Positions 37,953-46,337 are shown, numbered from the stretch's first letter. The stretch: DNA of 64,000 nt from Sporomusa silvacetica DSM 10669 (GCF_002257705.1 NZ_LSLK01000054.1:6625-70624); one strand, 5' to 3'. The notes: a model not told the origin generated them from the letters alone. Translations and numbers: made by a program.

Positions 37953-38585
37953 TTAATCATCATTAAAATTCCTGATTTGATAGGCAATGGAAAATAACGG
38001 AAGTATATCTCTGCTAAAGTCAATTCTTCCATTGTTGGAAAGGTATACCGCATCTCCCTCATTTAAAACGCAATTCTGCGTCATATCGCCTTGCCTTAGA
38101 AGTTTAACCAAATTAACTGTTGTTGGATGACAATTCTTATCTTTATGAATGATGTAGATTTTCTTTTTTAAGGCATCCTTGGTCCAGCCACCGGAAGCTC
38201 CTATTGCATCAAGCAGCAAGTGTTGTTTTTCAAGCTCATACATACCGGGCTTGTTGACTTCCCCTAATACATAAATACGCGTAGTACGAAATTTCGTTAT
38301 ATTCACAATAACCTTCGGGTCTTTTGTATATCCGCTAATTCCCTCCGTGATGATAGTAGTTAATTCGCCAGGAGAAAGTCCTCTGACCTGTATCTCTCCA
38401 ACTAACGGAAATGCAATCTTCCCATCATTCCTAACAACTAAATTTTGAACCTGCAATTCATCAAATCCCAGTACACTAATAGCTAGTACATCACCAGCAC
38501 CTAAAAGATATTCCTCCGCCCACGCAATATTGGCTACACCCAGCATTATGAGTAGAACTAGAATAATACTTACTGTTTTTCTCAT
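37953..38585 (-). CDS. Polysaccharide export protein (Wza-like, SLBB)
   Basis: A 210-residue secreted protein: signal peptide, then the poly-export domain (LLGAGDVLAISVLGFDELQ) and one SLBB domain (IYVLGEVNKPGMYELEK). Wza-type proteins act in the outer membrane, so this gene supports a diderm host. It is shorter than E. coli Wza, as often in Negativicutes. Confidence 0.9.
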   Translation of the reverse strand: MRKTVSIILVLLIMLGVANIAWAEEYLLGAGDVLAISVLGFDELQVQNLVVRNDGKIAFPLVGEIQVRGLSPGELTTIITEGISGYTKDPKVIVNITKFRTTRIYVLGEVNKPGMYELEKQHLLLDAIGASGGWTKDALKKKIYIIHKDKNCHPTTVNLVKLLRQGDMTQNCVLNEGDAVYLSNNGRIDFSRDILPLFSIAYQIRNFNDD

Positions 38586-38663
38586 TTATTAGCCTCCAAA
38601 TACTTCTTTCCGAACTCTCAAGCAAACAACTGTTTATAATTGACAATCCTGCGTATGGCGTCC

Positions 38664-38731
38664 TTATTATATAACTACCTTATTTTTCTAAACAAGTAAT
38701 TTGGTATAAGTTGCATTTATACTGTCATGAA
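38664..38731 (-). promoter_or_regulatory. Exopolysaccharide operon promoter with putative LytTR-regulator motif (copy 1)
   Basis: On the minus strand the motif ATAAATGCAACTTATACC is followed by CTTGTTT, 18 bases and TATAAT (-10). A close copy of the whole block is at 39681-39751, upstream of the LytTR gene. It lies about 80 bases upstream of the Wza start. The block is a candidate operator-promoter for the regulator next door. Confidence 0.6.
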
Positions 38732-39321
38732 TAATGTTTGCAGTCCGTTCGCATTCGTAGTCCGACTATTTTCTTAAACATTGGACTATACTGCCTGCTG
38801 ATGGGAATTTCATTATTATAGCCATTTACCCTTGCAACCATCGTATTATTTGCTCCCGGAATTATTTCCGATAAATAATCAGGATTAATCGCAAAACTTC
38901 GATGACACCGAACTAATTTATTAATCCCTACATTATTCAAAAAGGCATTCAACGTATAATTGCTGATATAAGTTTCATTTTCAACTGCAACCGTAACTTT
39001 CCGGTCTCCCTTCTGCACAAAACAACAAGCAATTTTTTTTATATCAACCAAAACAATCTTATCATCTTTACATAATAATACCCGTTCAGACCTTTTCAGC
39101 GATATCTGCTTATGTTTAACGTCTTTATTTATTGCCTCCATCTCAACCGGTTTTAATGCATTTTTTTCATGTGCCATATATAATATATTTGTTGTCTTCA
39201 TTTTTTTCATCGCATCGTACAGGTTGCTAAAATTACCTGCTACTTCTACGTGAAAACCTAGTTCACTCGCAAATTTTTCGAAAGAATAACTTTCATTGTC
39301 AACCAATACAACTTTGATCAT
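38725..39321 (-). CDS. LytTR-domain transcription regulator of the exopolysaccharide operon
   Basis: A 198-residue protein. The N-terminal 60 residues resemble a degenerate receiver (VVLVDNESYSFEKFASELGF) and the C-terminal half is a LytTR DNA-binding domain (NKLVRCHRSFAINPDYLSEI, NGYNNEIPISRQYSPMFKK). AAGGAGG precedes the ATG. No histidine kinase is nearby. It is divergent from nothing and reads into the polysaccharide operon, so it is the likely regulator. Confidence 0.85.
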   Translation of the reverse strand: MIKVVLVDNESYSFEKFASELGFHVEVAGNFSNLYDAMKKMKTTNILYMAHEKNALKPVEMEAINKDVKHKQISLKRSERVLLCKDDKIVLVDIKKIACCFVQKGDRKVTVAVENETYISNYTLNAFLNNVGINKLVRCHRSFAINPDYLSEIIPGANNTMVARVNGYNNEIPISRQYSPMFKKIVGLRMRTDCKHYS

Positions 39322-39516
39322 TTCTTTATCCTCCTTATATCAAAAGCATGTATAAAGGGCCTACATTTTCATTAATGACCAGTCTGGAAGTGGTTCTATG
39401 CAGCTTAAAACAGTTAAAAGCCGGAAGCAACAAATATGTCCGTCTGGTCAAGAATTTTCGAAATGTGTACCTCGTCATTACAGTTCATTGCCTAACATAA
39501 CCCCTTGGCAGCTTCC

Positions 39517-39555
39517 CTACACCACGCCTGTATAATCAATGACCACGCGGGCCAT
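39517..39555 (-). CDS. Possible 12-residue upstream peptide in the LytTR leader
   Basis: ATG at 39555 behind GGAGGTAAAAAG encodes MARVVIDYTGVV and stops. It lies in a leader of about 350 bases between the promoter-like copy at 39681-39751 and the LytTR gene. The ribosome site is strong, but no conservation test is possible here. Confidence 0.3.
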   Translation of the reverse strand: MARVVIDYTGVV

Positions 39556-39680
39556 TCTTTTTACCTCCATCTGCACGATTTTTTAGCGATATTTTCTTTC
39601 GATATTATATTTGGTTCGGCAAAGATTTTTTGTAAATTTTTGTAATTATTTGGCTCTATTGGGTATTTCAGCAAACCGCA

Positions 39681-39751
39681 CTATTAGTTCTACCTTACTT
39701 TTTTTTTTTAGGCAAGCAATTTGGTGTAAGTTGCATTTATTTTGTCATGAA
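39681..39751 (-). promoter_or_regulatory. Copy 2 of the exopolysaccharide promoter/operator block
   Basis: A 71-base block with about 80 percent match to 38664-38731, sharing ATGCAACTTA and CCAAATT(A/G)CTTG on the minus strand and an AT-rich -10 zone (CTAATAGT). It points toward the LytTR gene about 360 bases away, which would give autoregulation. Confidence 0.5.
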
Positions 39752-39975
39752 ATGACAAATAATAGGGGGTTTTTTACATATAACTCTTAATTGAGTGTTG
39801 CTGCTGGCGCATACTGTCCAGAATTTGACGATGGTATTTGTCCCCAAGCTGCCGAGGGTGTTGTCTCCCATCCCCGCCAGCCTTGGTTTTTAAGCTAGCT
39901 AGTTCCCTTTGAATCACCAGGCTAACCATACAAAAATCATCTGCCCAATTAGTAATATTACTGCTGCTGTCCAGT

Positions 39976-40311
39976 TTGGCTATCGTGGCAAAGTGGTGGA
40001 TATGGGTGCTCTTAGTTATGCCTTCAGTCATCGTACTACCACGGATATTTCTTAAGCCACGAGGCCTGGAAAACAGATTATGTCTGGCGGGCCGCAAACA
40101 GATTCTTCGCAAAATACAGCAACTGGCTTATACCACGCAAAAGCCGATATTGGTCAGCCATGATGATACCATTTCCGAAAAGACCAAGCCCTCGTCACAG
40201 GCCAAGCGTCCAATCGAAGAAACCGCCTTTCATCACTCTCATCTGAATAACAAAAAGTTATGGGGCCATCAAACTATTCTCTTGCCACAATTTTTTCCAG
40301 GTTTAAAGTAG
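39976..40311 (+). pseudogene. Transposase remnant (IS4/IS701-like, DDE)
   Basis: A plus-strand frame with KPILVSHDDTISEKTKPSSQ and AFHHSHLNNKKLWGHQ, the DDT and HFSH...GHQ segments of IS701/IS4-type transposases. The N-terminal part and the rest of the C-terminus are missing. No inverted repeat pair is seen. Confidence 0.6.
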
Positions 40312-40461
40312 CTTAGGAATAGGTCTATCTGCCAACTGTTAATTTTTGTTAGTGATTTTGCTCCTTTAGAGTTTTTTAGCAAAGAAACTGCGCTGAAACA
40401 TGAGGCTCAAAAATCTGTTACCCCAATATGGATTTCCTGTTTTTCAGCCGGTAACCATCAC

Positions 40462-40630
40462 CTACCATGTTGAAAATTTCGCACCGATACACCAGTTAAT
40501 TCCTTCGGAGTAGGCTCCGTCAAGGGAAAGGATCAAGGCTTCCAGGTCGACTTTGCAGGCTGCGAGGTTTTCATAGTGTTGTTTAATCACCTTCACTTTT
40601 CCGGCTTGTTCGGGGCAATATAACCCCCTC
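40462..40630 (-). pseudogene. Possible second transposase remnant
   Basis: A minus-strand frame of about 55 codons (YCPEQAGKVKVIKQHYENLA, then LSLDGAYSEGINW). The region is intact over this length only and resembles the catalytic Asp segment of ISL3-like enzymes, but the match is weak and from memory. Confidence 0.3.
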
Positions 40631-40739
40631 AATGGCCAGTTGTAGCGCTATAAAATTCGCTGGCGACAGCCTCTTTTTGACCAAAAAAACAATCTACCCA
40701 CCTCATTAAATTACATATACTGTAAATCAGGACAAAAAT

Positions 40740-40786
40740 GGGCACACAAAAATAGAGGAAGATTTCCTCTTAAATTTTGTGTGCCC
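40740..40786. repeat. Long perfect hairpin in the mobile-element scar
   Basis: GGGCACACAAAA (40740) and TTTTGTGTGCCC (ending 40786) form a 12-bp stem with an inner AGAGGAA/TTCCTCT stem. It is isolated between transposase fragments and could be a former insertion-sequence end or terminator. Confidence 0.6.
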
Positions 40787-40797
40787 GTATGTTCTTT

Positions 40798-40929
40798 ATG
40801 CCATTTTCAGCGAATGTAGATAAAACCCATGTTTTCAATCTTTTCAACTGGTTCCGTCGATTAATTTTCTTAGTGCGACAGCCCCTTGTTTATTCTCTTC
40901 AGTCTTGGCGCACGGGACAGAATTGTTGA
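40798..40929 (+). pseudogene. Third transposase remnant (IS1380-like C-terminal segment)
   Basis: A short frame with THVFNLFNWFRRLIF, resembling the NLFNWFRRL segment near the end of DDE transposases of the IS1380 group. About 43 codons; the rest of the gene is absent. Confidence 0.4.
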
Positions 40930-41080
40930 CACTTACTGTGAAATTATGTTAGTAATTTTGCTCATTTATAAGGATAAAGAATTTTTAAGTCAATTCATGT
41001 TGAAATATATGCAATTCACATCATAGAACTTGTTCGGAAACTGCTAGTAAATTATACTAATTAAGAAAACTTTGTAATCA

Positions 41081-41219
41081 GAGACGTATAGACATTGTCA
41101 TGTTTGGCGGAGATGCGGCCAAATAGTAATAACTGGTGGTTCGCCAACAGTTTGTTATGGTAGGTGATTTTGTTGAAAATATGACAAAAAAATCGATGAA
41201 GGGAGGTGATACAATATGA
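41081..41219 (+). pseudogene. Remnant of a second lasso B2 peptidase, frameshifted
   Basis: Frame 1 from 41081 reads HCHVWRRCGQIVITGG, matching AHAWLRCGNTIITGR of the B2 protein at 16555. After a frameshift a second frame reads FVMVGDFVENMTKKS and ends KGGDTI plus TGA, matching FTVVGKFADYS ... KGGDTI. The catalytic His and the ATGA overlap with the next precursor are preserved; the catalytic Cys part is missing. Confidence 0.75.
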
Positions 41220-41350
41220 AAAAGCAATGGGCTGAGCCTAAAATGACTGAAGTTTCAGTTAGAATGGCGGAAGGTGCATGGCAAAAAATAGGACAATGGG
41301 CCGATGACAAATCTCCTGAGCCACATGACCATGTATGGTGTCCCAATTGA
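41216..41350 (+). CDS. Orphan lasso-type precursor (44 residues)
   Basis: ATG at 41216 behind GGGAGGTGATACAAT, the same context as the precursor at 16418-16558. The leader MKKQWAEPKMTEVSVRM aligns with MKKEWIVPEIAEFSVAM of that precursor. If residue 22 (Trp) is core residue 1, Asp30 is residue 9 and would close a 9-residue ring; Trp1 cores are known in lasso peptides. It ends DHVWCPN, with one Cys and no C-terminal Ser. No biosynthetic genes remain here, so processing by the intact operon in trans is possible. Confidence 0.75.
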   Translation: MKKQWAEPKMTEVSVRMAEGAWQKIGQWADDKSPEPHDHVWCPN

Positions 41351-41444
41351 CAGTCATAAATTTAAAAATGTTTGCATTATTATGAAATATGGATAATGAC
41401 CTGTAGATCATTATCTGGAAAATATTAGCAAAGGAGCGTTTTTT

Positions 41445-41795
41445 TTGACAGCGAGTAACAAACGAACACTACTGCTTATCATTTTTACTTGTATTTTAAC
41501 ATTCCTACTTTTCTTAGGCAGTGTCAATGCCAGTAACGGTTACCCTATTTCCGGGAAAATAACCGATTCTAGTTTAAAACCGATTGTGGGAGCAAAAATA
41601 GTATTTGAAATGGATGGCGGAAAAAATATCGTATATATTTCAAAAACTAACGCCAGAGGCAATTATGAAGTAAATGTGCCTGAGAAAAATAAATTCTACT
41701 GGGTAACTATCGGCAAAGACGGTCATAAAACGTATCGCGGAAAAGTTTATTTATCGGAAGAGACATTGGTTTTTGATTTTAACTTAAATAGATAA
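41445..41795 (+). CDS. Small secreted carboxypeptidase-regulatory-like (Ig-fold) protein
   Basis: A 116-residue protein from a TTG (AAAGGAG upstream). A signal peptide (LLIIFTCILTFLLFLGSVNA) is followed by a CarboxypepD_reg-like domain (GYPISGKITDSSLKPIVGAK, NARGNYEVNVPE). Such domains are usually structural or carbohydrate/protein-binding. It lies 94 bases after the orphan precursor; whether they are linked is not known. Confidence 0.7.
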   Translation: MTASNKRTLLLIIFTCILTFLLFLGSVNASNGYPISGKITDSSLKPIVGAKIVFEMDGGKNIVYISKTNARGNYEVNVPEKNKFYWVTIGKDGHKTYRGKVYLSEETLVFDFNLNR

Positions 41796-41868
41796 GAAAC
41801 CAAATTCAAAAGGGACAGGGACATTATCTCTGCACAAAAAATGGTGATATACTGGTAGCGAAGTCGAA

Positions 41869-42228
41869 GTGAGAATAGATATAGATGTCAAGACAAGCGC
41901 GAGAAAAAAGCGAAATTTGGTAGATAGAAATTCTTACTCTGCGTCAGATACTTTTGCCGCCTTTTGTAAATCAACCAAATTTGCAACTGTTGTAGGTGAA
42001 AAAACAGGGGGAGCTAATCTTGGCAATACATACTCGGAAGATATTGCTATAACAGCAGCCGAGATGATTGGCGCCACCAGCGGCCTGGGCTGGTATGTAA
42101 AATACTTCTCTGACTTTGCTGATTATCCAAGAGTCGTTGCCGGGATTATTGTCATCGGTGCAGTCGTGCTGACAATAATGACCTTATACCATCGGTTGAC
42201 CAGCTACCTGCTGCGCTGGCGGAAGTAA
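41869..42228 (+). pseudogene. Chimeric fragment: S41 peptidase piece joined to an ABC permease C-terminus
   Basis: The first 60 residues contain RNSYSASDTFAAF and VGEKTGGANLGN, the catalytic Ser region of C-terminal-processing (S41) peptidases. From 42050 the frame continues as the last 59 residues of the NitT/TauT permease at 8749. The first about 105 bases of that part are identical to 9314-9418, then divergence rises to about 15-20 percent. Not a functional protein by any known family. Confidence 0.75.
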
Positions 42229-42257
42229 TGCAAAACTAGGATTAACCCCTGATCAAA

Positions 42258-42292
42258 GAAAGAGACCAGTTCACGGAACACTGGTCTCTTTC
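42258..42292. terminator. Bidirectional terminator between the chimera and the repeat protein
   Basis: GAAAGAGACCAGT and ACTGGTCTCTTTC form a 13-bp stem around 9 bases, followed by CTTTCTTA on the plus strand and an A-rich start giving Ts on the minus strand. Confidence 0.8.
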
Positions 42293-42297
42293 CTTTC

Positions 42298-42579
42298 TTA
42301 TCGACGAGGAAAACACTGTCTGGGGAAACACTGACGGGGGAAACATTGTCTCGGGAAGCAAAATCTAGGGAAGCATTGACGCGGGAAGCATTGACGGGGA
42401 AAACAGAATCTGGGGAAGCACTGACGGGGAAAACAAAACCGGCGCGGATTACAAAACCTTGGAAAACAACCAAACGGGAAGCATTGACGATAATCATTGG
42501 ATTCTGATTCCTCAATCTCTTCAGCATCCCATTCTTCAATTTCAGGAGATTCCCAGTCATCTCTTGGCACTATACTCAT
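42298..42579 (-). CDS. Cys-Phe-Pro-Arg repeat protein
   Basis: A 93-residue protein: an acidic first third (ESPEIEEWDAEEIEESES), then 12 tandem C-[FN]-P-x units, mostly CFPRQ or CFPRF, to the end (CFPRR). The DNA repeats in 15-base steps. No signal peptide. An ATG at 42579 sits too close to AGGGG; a GTG at 42570 is better spaced. Possible roles: spore-coat protein, metal-binding protein or RiPP-type substrate. No family is recognised. Next to a terminator shared with the chimera. Confidence 0.7.
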   Translation of the reverse strand: MSIVPRDDWESPEIEEWDAEEIEESESNDYRQCFPFGCFPRFCNPRRFCFPRQCFPRFCFPRQCFPRQCFPRFCFPRQCFPRQCFPRQCFPRR

Positions 42580-42733
42580 CCCCTCTTAATGAATTGCCGT
42601 AATTAAGAAAGTCACGGCTATTACATAATATGGATAACTGCCTTCAAGTGACACTCTTTGATTTTGGTATAGGTAAATATATTCGAAACGACAGCATATC
42701 CCTTTACGGGAATGCGCTGCCGCTATGTTCACA

Positions 42734-43807
42734 CTATTTTTTCTTCCGCTTGATGCAGTCAACAAATGCCTCCAGTCTAGTGAGAACACCAACATCGCTG
42801 GCGTGTTCATCAACACTTAATGACAGTAAGGGCAAATTAAAGTCCTGCGCAATATTTTTGAGTGCATATTGAGCAACTATTTCAGGCATACAGCCAAAAG
42901 GATATACGTGGATAATCCCGTCATAACCGTGCTGGGCGCACCATAACGTACTTCCTACTGATTTTAGCCCATCACCGCCAACATGATGATTAAGATAGGG
43001 CCTGGCCTGCTTCTGGTACGCGCTCTCCTCATTATATAGCCCCAGAGAGCTCAATAATGTGTTGGAATAGACCCACGCTCCTGTATTAACAAACTTTTTA
43101 ACCTCTATACCTTGTTTAATCAATACGTCTTCCACTCTATAATTGACATACGGCTCAAGTAACAAATAAAATTCTCCAACTAAGCCAACTTTCGGCGGTT
43201 GACTATCATCATCTTCACTCAATGACCTTATCAATTGAATAACCCGATTTTGTTTATCCTTAACATCTCTAAAAGCGCGACAATCACGAAACTCTCCAGC
43301 TGCTTGGTTCGCTATATCAATGATTATATCCGGGGTAGTAGACCGTGATCCATAAAAATTTTTGGCATTGTTTATGGTATCAAGAGCTTTTAGTGTTTTT
43401 AACGCCATAGTAAGTTGTTTTACTATCTCCAAGCGACTGACCTCTGGAGCCACACTTTGTAAAAAGTGATATAACCCGGTGAGGAGATGGTTGGTATCAA
43501 TGGTGTAAAATCCCACATCTTTAGTCTTGGAAAGCTGAATTTTTTGTACGGCACTATAAAAGCCAAAGCGACATTTCCCCGCACCACACATGGTTACAAA
43601 TGTATCTGCACCCTTATCAATACTCTCCAGAAAATTACCCATGTTCATTTTATAAGGCAAACATACCCCTTCCGGCGAATACATTGAACCCAATTCAACC
43701 GTTTTCTTGGAAATTGCCGGAGCTTCAACAACTTCAACACCAAGGTTTGTCAGCATGTTGTAGACCGGTATACTAAGATAACCCATCTGAGGGTAACTTA
43801 CCTTCAA
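42734..43807 (-). CDS. CoA-dehydratase activase-related protein (COG3581-like)
   Basis: A 357-residue protein with SYPQMGYLSIPVYNML, YSPEGVCLPYKMNMGNF and MCGAGKCRFGFY, as in DUF2229/COG3581 proteins related to 2-hydroxyglutaryl-CoA dehydratase subunits. Conserved cysteines suggest an iron-sulfur site. It overlaps the partner gene at 43773. Its substrate is unknown. Confidence 0.78.
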   Translation of the reverse strand: MKVSYPQMGYLSIPVYNMLTNLGVEVVEAPAISKKTVELGSMYSPEGVCLPYKMNMGNFLESIDKGADTFVTMCGAGKCRFGFYSAVQKIQLSKTKDVGFYTIDTNHLLTGLYHFLQSVAPEVSRLEIVKQLTMALKTLKALDTINNAKNFYGSRSTTPDIIIDIANQAAGEFRDCRAFRDVKDKQNRVIQLIRSLSEDDDSQPPKVGLVGEFYLLLEPYVNYRVEDVLIKQGIEVKKFVNTGAWVYSNTLLSSLGLYNEESAYQKQARPYLNHHVGGDGLKSVGSTLWCAQHGYDGIIHVYPFGCMPEIVAQYALKNIAQDFNLPLLSLSVDEHASDVGVLTRLEAFVDCIKRKKK

Positions 43808-44717
43808 GCTTTAACCTCCTTGCTACCATATCCCAAAAGGCTTCAACTCGCGTAATAAGTCCAGCATTGCCGGTATGTTCGTCAATAGTAAGTACCATAT
43901 GTGGTTTATTACTGGGCTTGAAAATATGATGCTCCAGATATTCGTTAACAAGCGAGTCAGGACCACAGCCAAAACTTGACACGATAATAACACCTGCAAT
44001 ATCGTCTTGTCCGCAGAAATACTGGGCAGCACCGGCGATTTTCATTGACAGCTGCCAATAAATATCTTGCTGAAAGGCTTTCGCTTCCTCATAAATTCTT
44101 TTGTTTGGCAAATCACTAGAGATAATAATCTCTACTTCCTGGGACTTGAAAAAGTTTTCAATATCGCTATTGAAGAAAACATCTTTTATTATGTAACTAT
44201 GACCGATAATCGCGATTTTGGCCTTTGCCGGATGGCCAGATTGGATAGGGATAGTATTCTTCCATTGTTTAACGGCCTGACGGTAGGCCTGATGTCCGGT
44301 AAAATCAGACAACCCTAGCGGCTGACATATAGTATGAACGGCCTTTACTATTGTAGTAGCGGAGCTATTTTCAATATTTGGACTAAGTAATTTCTCATTA
44401 GCCAACCTAAACGTATTTTGCACAATATCTGGTAAACCGGCAAGTTTTGCACAAAGATGATTATCCGGATAATACTGAGCGATACGAGGTACGAAGATAT
44501 GACTGCAGGTGGTTAATAAGGATTCGACATGACCTAAGTAAACCTTCAATGGTATACATGATTCATCGATGGCCAGCGACATCCCCCGGTCTAAAATTTG
44601 TTTATTGGTCTTACCGGAAAGAGCTACTGGAACCCCGATGTTCTGAAAGAAGTCCAGCCATAAACTGCCGAACTCATGGTATAGCAAAGCTTCAGGAATT
44701 CCGACTTTAACACTCAT
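43773..44717 (-). CDS. CoA-dehydratase activase-related protein (COG3580-like)
   Basis: A 314-residue protein from the ATG at 44717 (AAGGTGAG upstream) with KVGIPEALLYHEFGSLWLDF and DESCIPLKVYLGHVESLL, the usual partner type of the COG3581 protein. The two are commonly adjacent or fused in Firmicutes. The role is not established. Confidence 0.78.
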   Translation of the reverse strand: MSVKVGIPEALLYHEFGSLWLDFFQNIGVPVALSGKTNKQILDRGMSLAIDESCIPLKVYLGHVESLLTTCSHIFVPRIAQYYPDNHLCAKLAGLPDIVQNTFRLANEKLLSPNIENSSATTIVKAVHTICQPLGLSDFTGHQAYRQAVKQWKNTIPIQSGHPAKAKIAIIGHSYIIKDVFFNSDIENFFKSQEVEIIISSDLPNKRIYEEAKAFQQDIYWQLSMKIAGAAQYFCGQDDIAGVIIVSSFGCGPDSLVNEYLEHHIFKPSNKPHMVLTIDEHTGNAGLITRVEAFWDMVARRLKLEGKLPSDGLS

Positions 44718-44752
44718 TTGTCTCACCTTGTCATATCTTAGTTTGGAGTAAG

Positions 44753-44780
44753 AAAGGAGGTAGTTCTACCTACCTCCTTT
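44753..44780. terminator. Terminator of the DUF1657 gene
   Basis: AAAGGAGGTAG and CTACCTCCTTT form an 11-bp stem 3 bases after the DUF1657 stop. T-rich on both sides, so it can act in either direction. Confidence 0.75.
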
Positions 44781-44783
44781 TTA

Positions 44784-44990
44784 CTATTGTTGCTGATTAC
44801 TTAATTTGGTTTCTGATGTACTACTTACACGACTATTGAGTTGTGCAATATGACGATCCATGTCTTGGGACATTTGCTCAAACATTGTCTGTGCACCTTG
44901 GTCGTCAGTAGATGTGGCAAAGGTTGCATACGTACCTTTGGCAGATTCAGCAGCAGCTAAAGCCTTCTCTAAGTCTTTTTTTACAGTCAT
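44784..44990 (-). CDS. DUF1657 protein
   Basis: About 68 residues from the ATG at 44990 (AGGAGG upstream), beginning MTVKKDLEKALAAAESAKGT, with the helical DUF1657 pattern (TMFEQMSQDMDRHIAQL). In Firmicutes this family accompanies SpoVA-type and DUF421 genes; a DUF421 gene lies 600 bases away. Confidence 0.85.
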   Translation of the reverse strand: MTVKKDLEKALAAAESAKGTYATFATSTDDQGAQTMFEQMSQDMDRHIAQLNSRVSSTSETKLSNQQQ

Positions 44991-45187
44991 AACTAACACT
45001 AGCCTCCTAATTGGTAGTTTAATGATCCGTTTACTATTATTTAACAGATTGCCTTCTATTATAAGTGGAAATGTTTTACATTGGGAAGTATGAAGCACCA
45101 ACCTCCCCCAAAGAGTAAATAGAGTTTGAGCTACTAGTTTAAGTCCAGGGGCATATACTTTAAAAACAGATTAAATGGAGGTTACCT

Positions 45188-45607
45188 GTGATATTCTTAT
45201 ATGCCTTTCTTGCGGTTCTTTGCCTAGGTTCAGCGCCATTATTCGGTAAATCCGCCCTTGACAATATTAATCCTGTCACTACTCTGGTAATCCGAACATT
45301 CATCGCCACCGGTCTTGTTAGTATCTGGCTGCTGCTTACGAAAACCTATATTGAATTTTCTTCTTTATCCTTATCCAGCTGGTTAATGATCAGTATGGAA
45401 GCACTTTTAGCAGCTGTCTTAGGTGAATTGGCTTATTTCTACGCACTTGAAAAAGGCGATGTTTATGAGATTGCAGTCCTCATGTCCTGCGCTCCGCTCG
45501 TCACAATTATTTTAGGCAATGTATTTCTGAGTCAGCCTTTGTCCCTAAGACAGCTTATTGGTGCTCTTGTTGTAACAATCGGTCTGGTAATTTTATGTGG
45601 CGATTAA
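45188..45607 (+). CDS. Half-size EamA/DMT transporter
   Basis: A 139-residue membrane protein with about five helices and one EamA domain (LYAFLAVLCLGSAPLFGKSAL; SQPLSLRQLIGALVVTIG). GTG start after TGGAGG. Half-size members function as dimers; substrate unknown. Confidence 0.82.
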   Translation: MIFLYAFLAVLCLGSAPLFGKSALDNINPVTTLVIRTFIATGLVSIWLLLTKTYIEFSSLSLSSWLMISMEALLAAVLGELAYFYALEKGDVYEIAVLMSCAPLVTIILGNVFLSQPLSLRQLIGALVVTIGLVILCGD

Positions 45608-45617
45608 ACCTGGCAAG

Positions 45618-46337
45618 TTATTCGTCACTATTCTTGTTACTATAGTTTGAGGGAGTCTTACGATTAACAAACAGTTGCCCTTTGGAGTCAATCCCGGCAT
45701 AGGTTACCTCAGATATATCGTGGATGCTTCTCTCGCCTAATTGTTGTTCCAACCAGGCTTTAGAACGGTTTTGTCTATCTAAATTCCGCTCAATGATTAC
45801 TCCATCCATGATTAATTCCACCGGAAACACAGGATCAGGCAAGTGAATATTAAAATCACTTTTCGTTAAAGGCTGATAATCAGTCTTTTTTATTACACTC
45901 AACTTTCCTGTAGTTTCTAAAATAGCGTATTGTACTTCGGCAGGATCTAAGACCCCTTGCTCGCGCAACTGTCCATTTAACTCATCTAAATCGTAGCGCA
46001 GGTTATGCATGTTTTCTTCAACAATACTTCCGTTCTCTATCACAATTGTTGGCGATCCATCCATCAATTTCCGCAGAGGCCGACTTTTTAGCGTAACCAC
46101 TGATACTGCGTAGGTAAGGGCCACAAATAAGACAAGGTCATAGAAATGGCTCCACACTTTATCGACATCTGCTGCTGCAATGTTGGCAGCAAGCGAACCA
46201 ATGGTAATACCACTTATGTATTCATAGAATGTCAGTTGCCCGACCTGCGTTTTACCAAGTATTCGAGTAAAAATTAGTAGACCTACGAATACTAGCGAGG
46301 TCTGCCAAGTATCGCGAAGAAGTTCCTGCAATTCCAT
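45618..46337 (-). CDS. DUF421 (YetF-like) membrane protein
   Basis: A 239-residue protein with about three N-terminal helices and the conserved TFYEYISGITIGSLAAN segment, then a cytoplasmic YetF domain with DGVIIERNL and a second repeat. Family role is uncertain (stress/sporulation-linked). Converges on the DMT gene. Confidence 0.85.
   Translation of the reverse strand: MELQELLRDTWQTSLVFVGLLIFTRILGKTQVGQLTFYEYISGITIGSLAANIAAADVDKVWSHFYDLVLFVALTYAVSVVTLKSRPLRKLMDGSPTIVIENGSIVEENMHNLRYDLDELNGQLREQGVLDPAEVQYAILETTGKLSVIKKTDYQPLTKSDFNIHLPDPVFPVELIMDGVIIERNLDRQNRSKAWLEQQLGERSIHDISEVTYAGIDSKGQLFVNRKTPSNYSNKNSDE

Noticed and set aside
39380..39480. Plus-strand frame near 39.4 kb as an IS1634-type transposase start
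   Set aside because: Only a vague KYVRLV-type similarity; it lies in the leader of the LytTR gene on the other strand.
39774..40112. Minus-strand frame of 112 codons (start MRRICLRP or MTEGITKS) as a gene
   Set aside because: It overlaps transposase debris, has no clear ribosome site and matches no family I know.
41216..41350. Orphan peptide as a random ORF
   Set aside because: Its leader, ribosome context and preceding B2 remnant match the intact cluster too closely.
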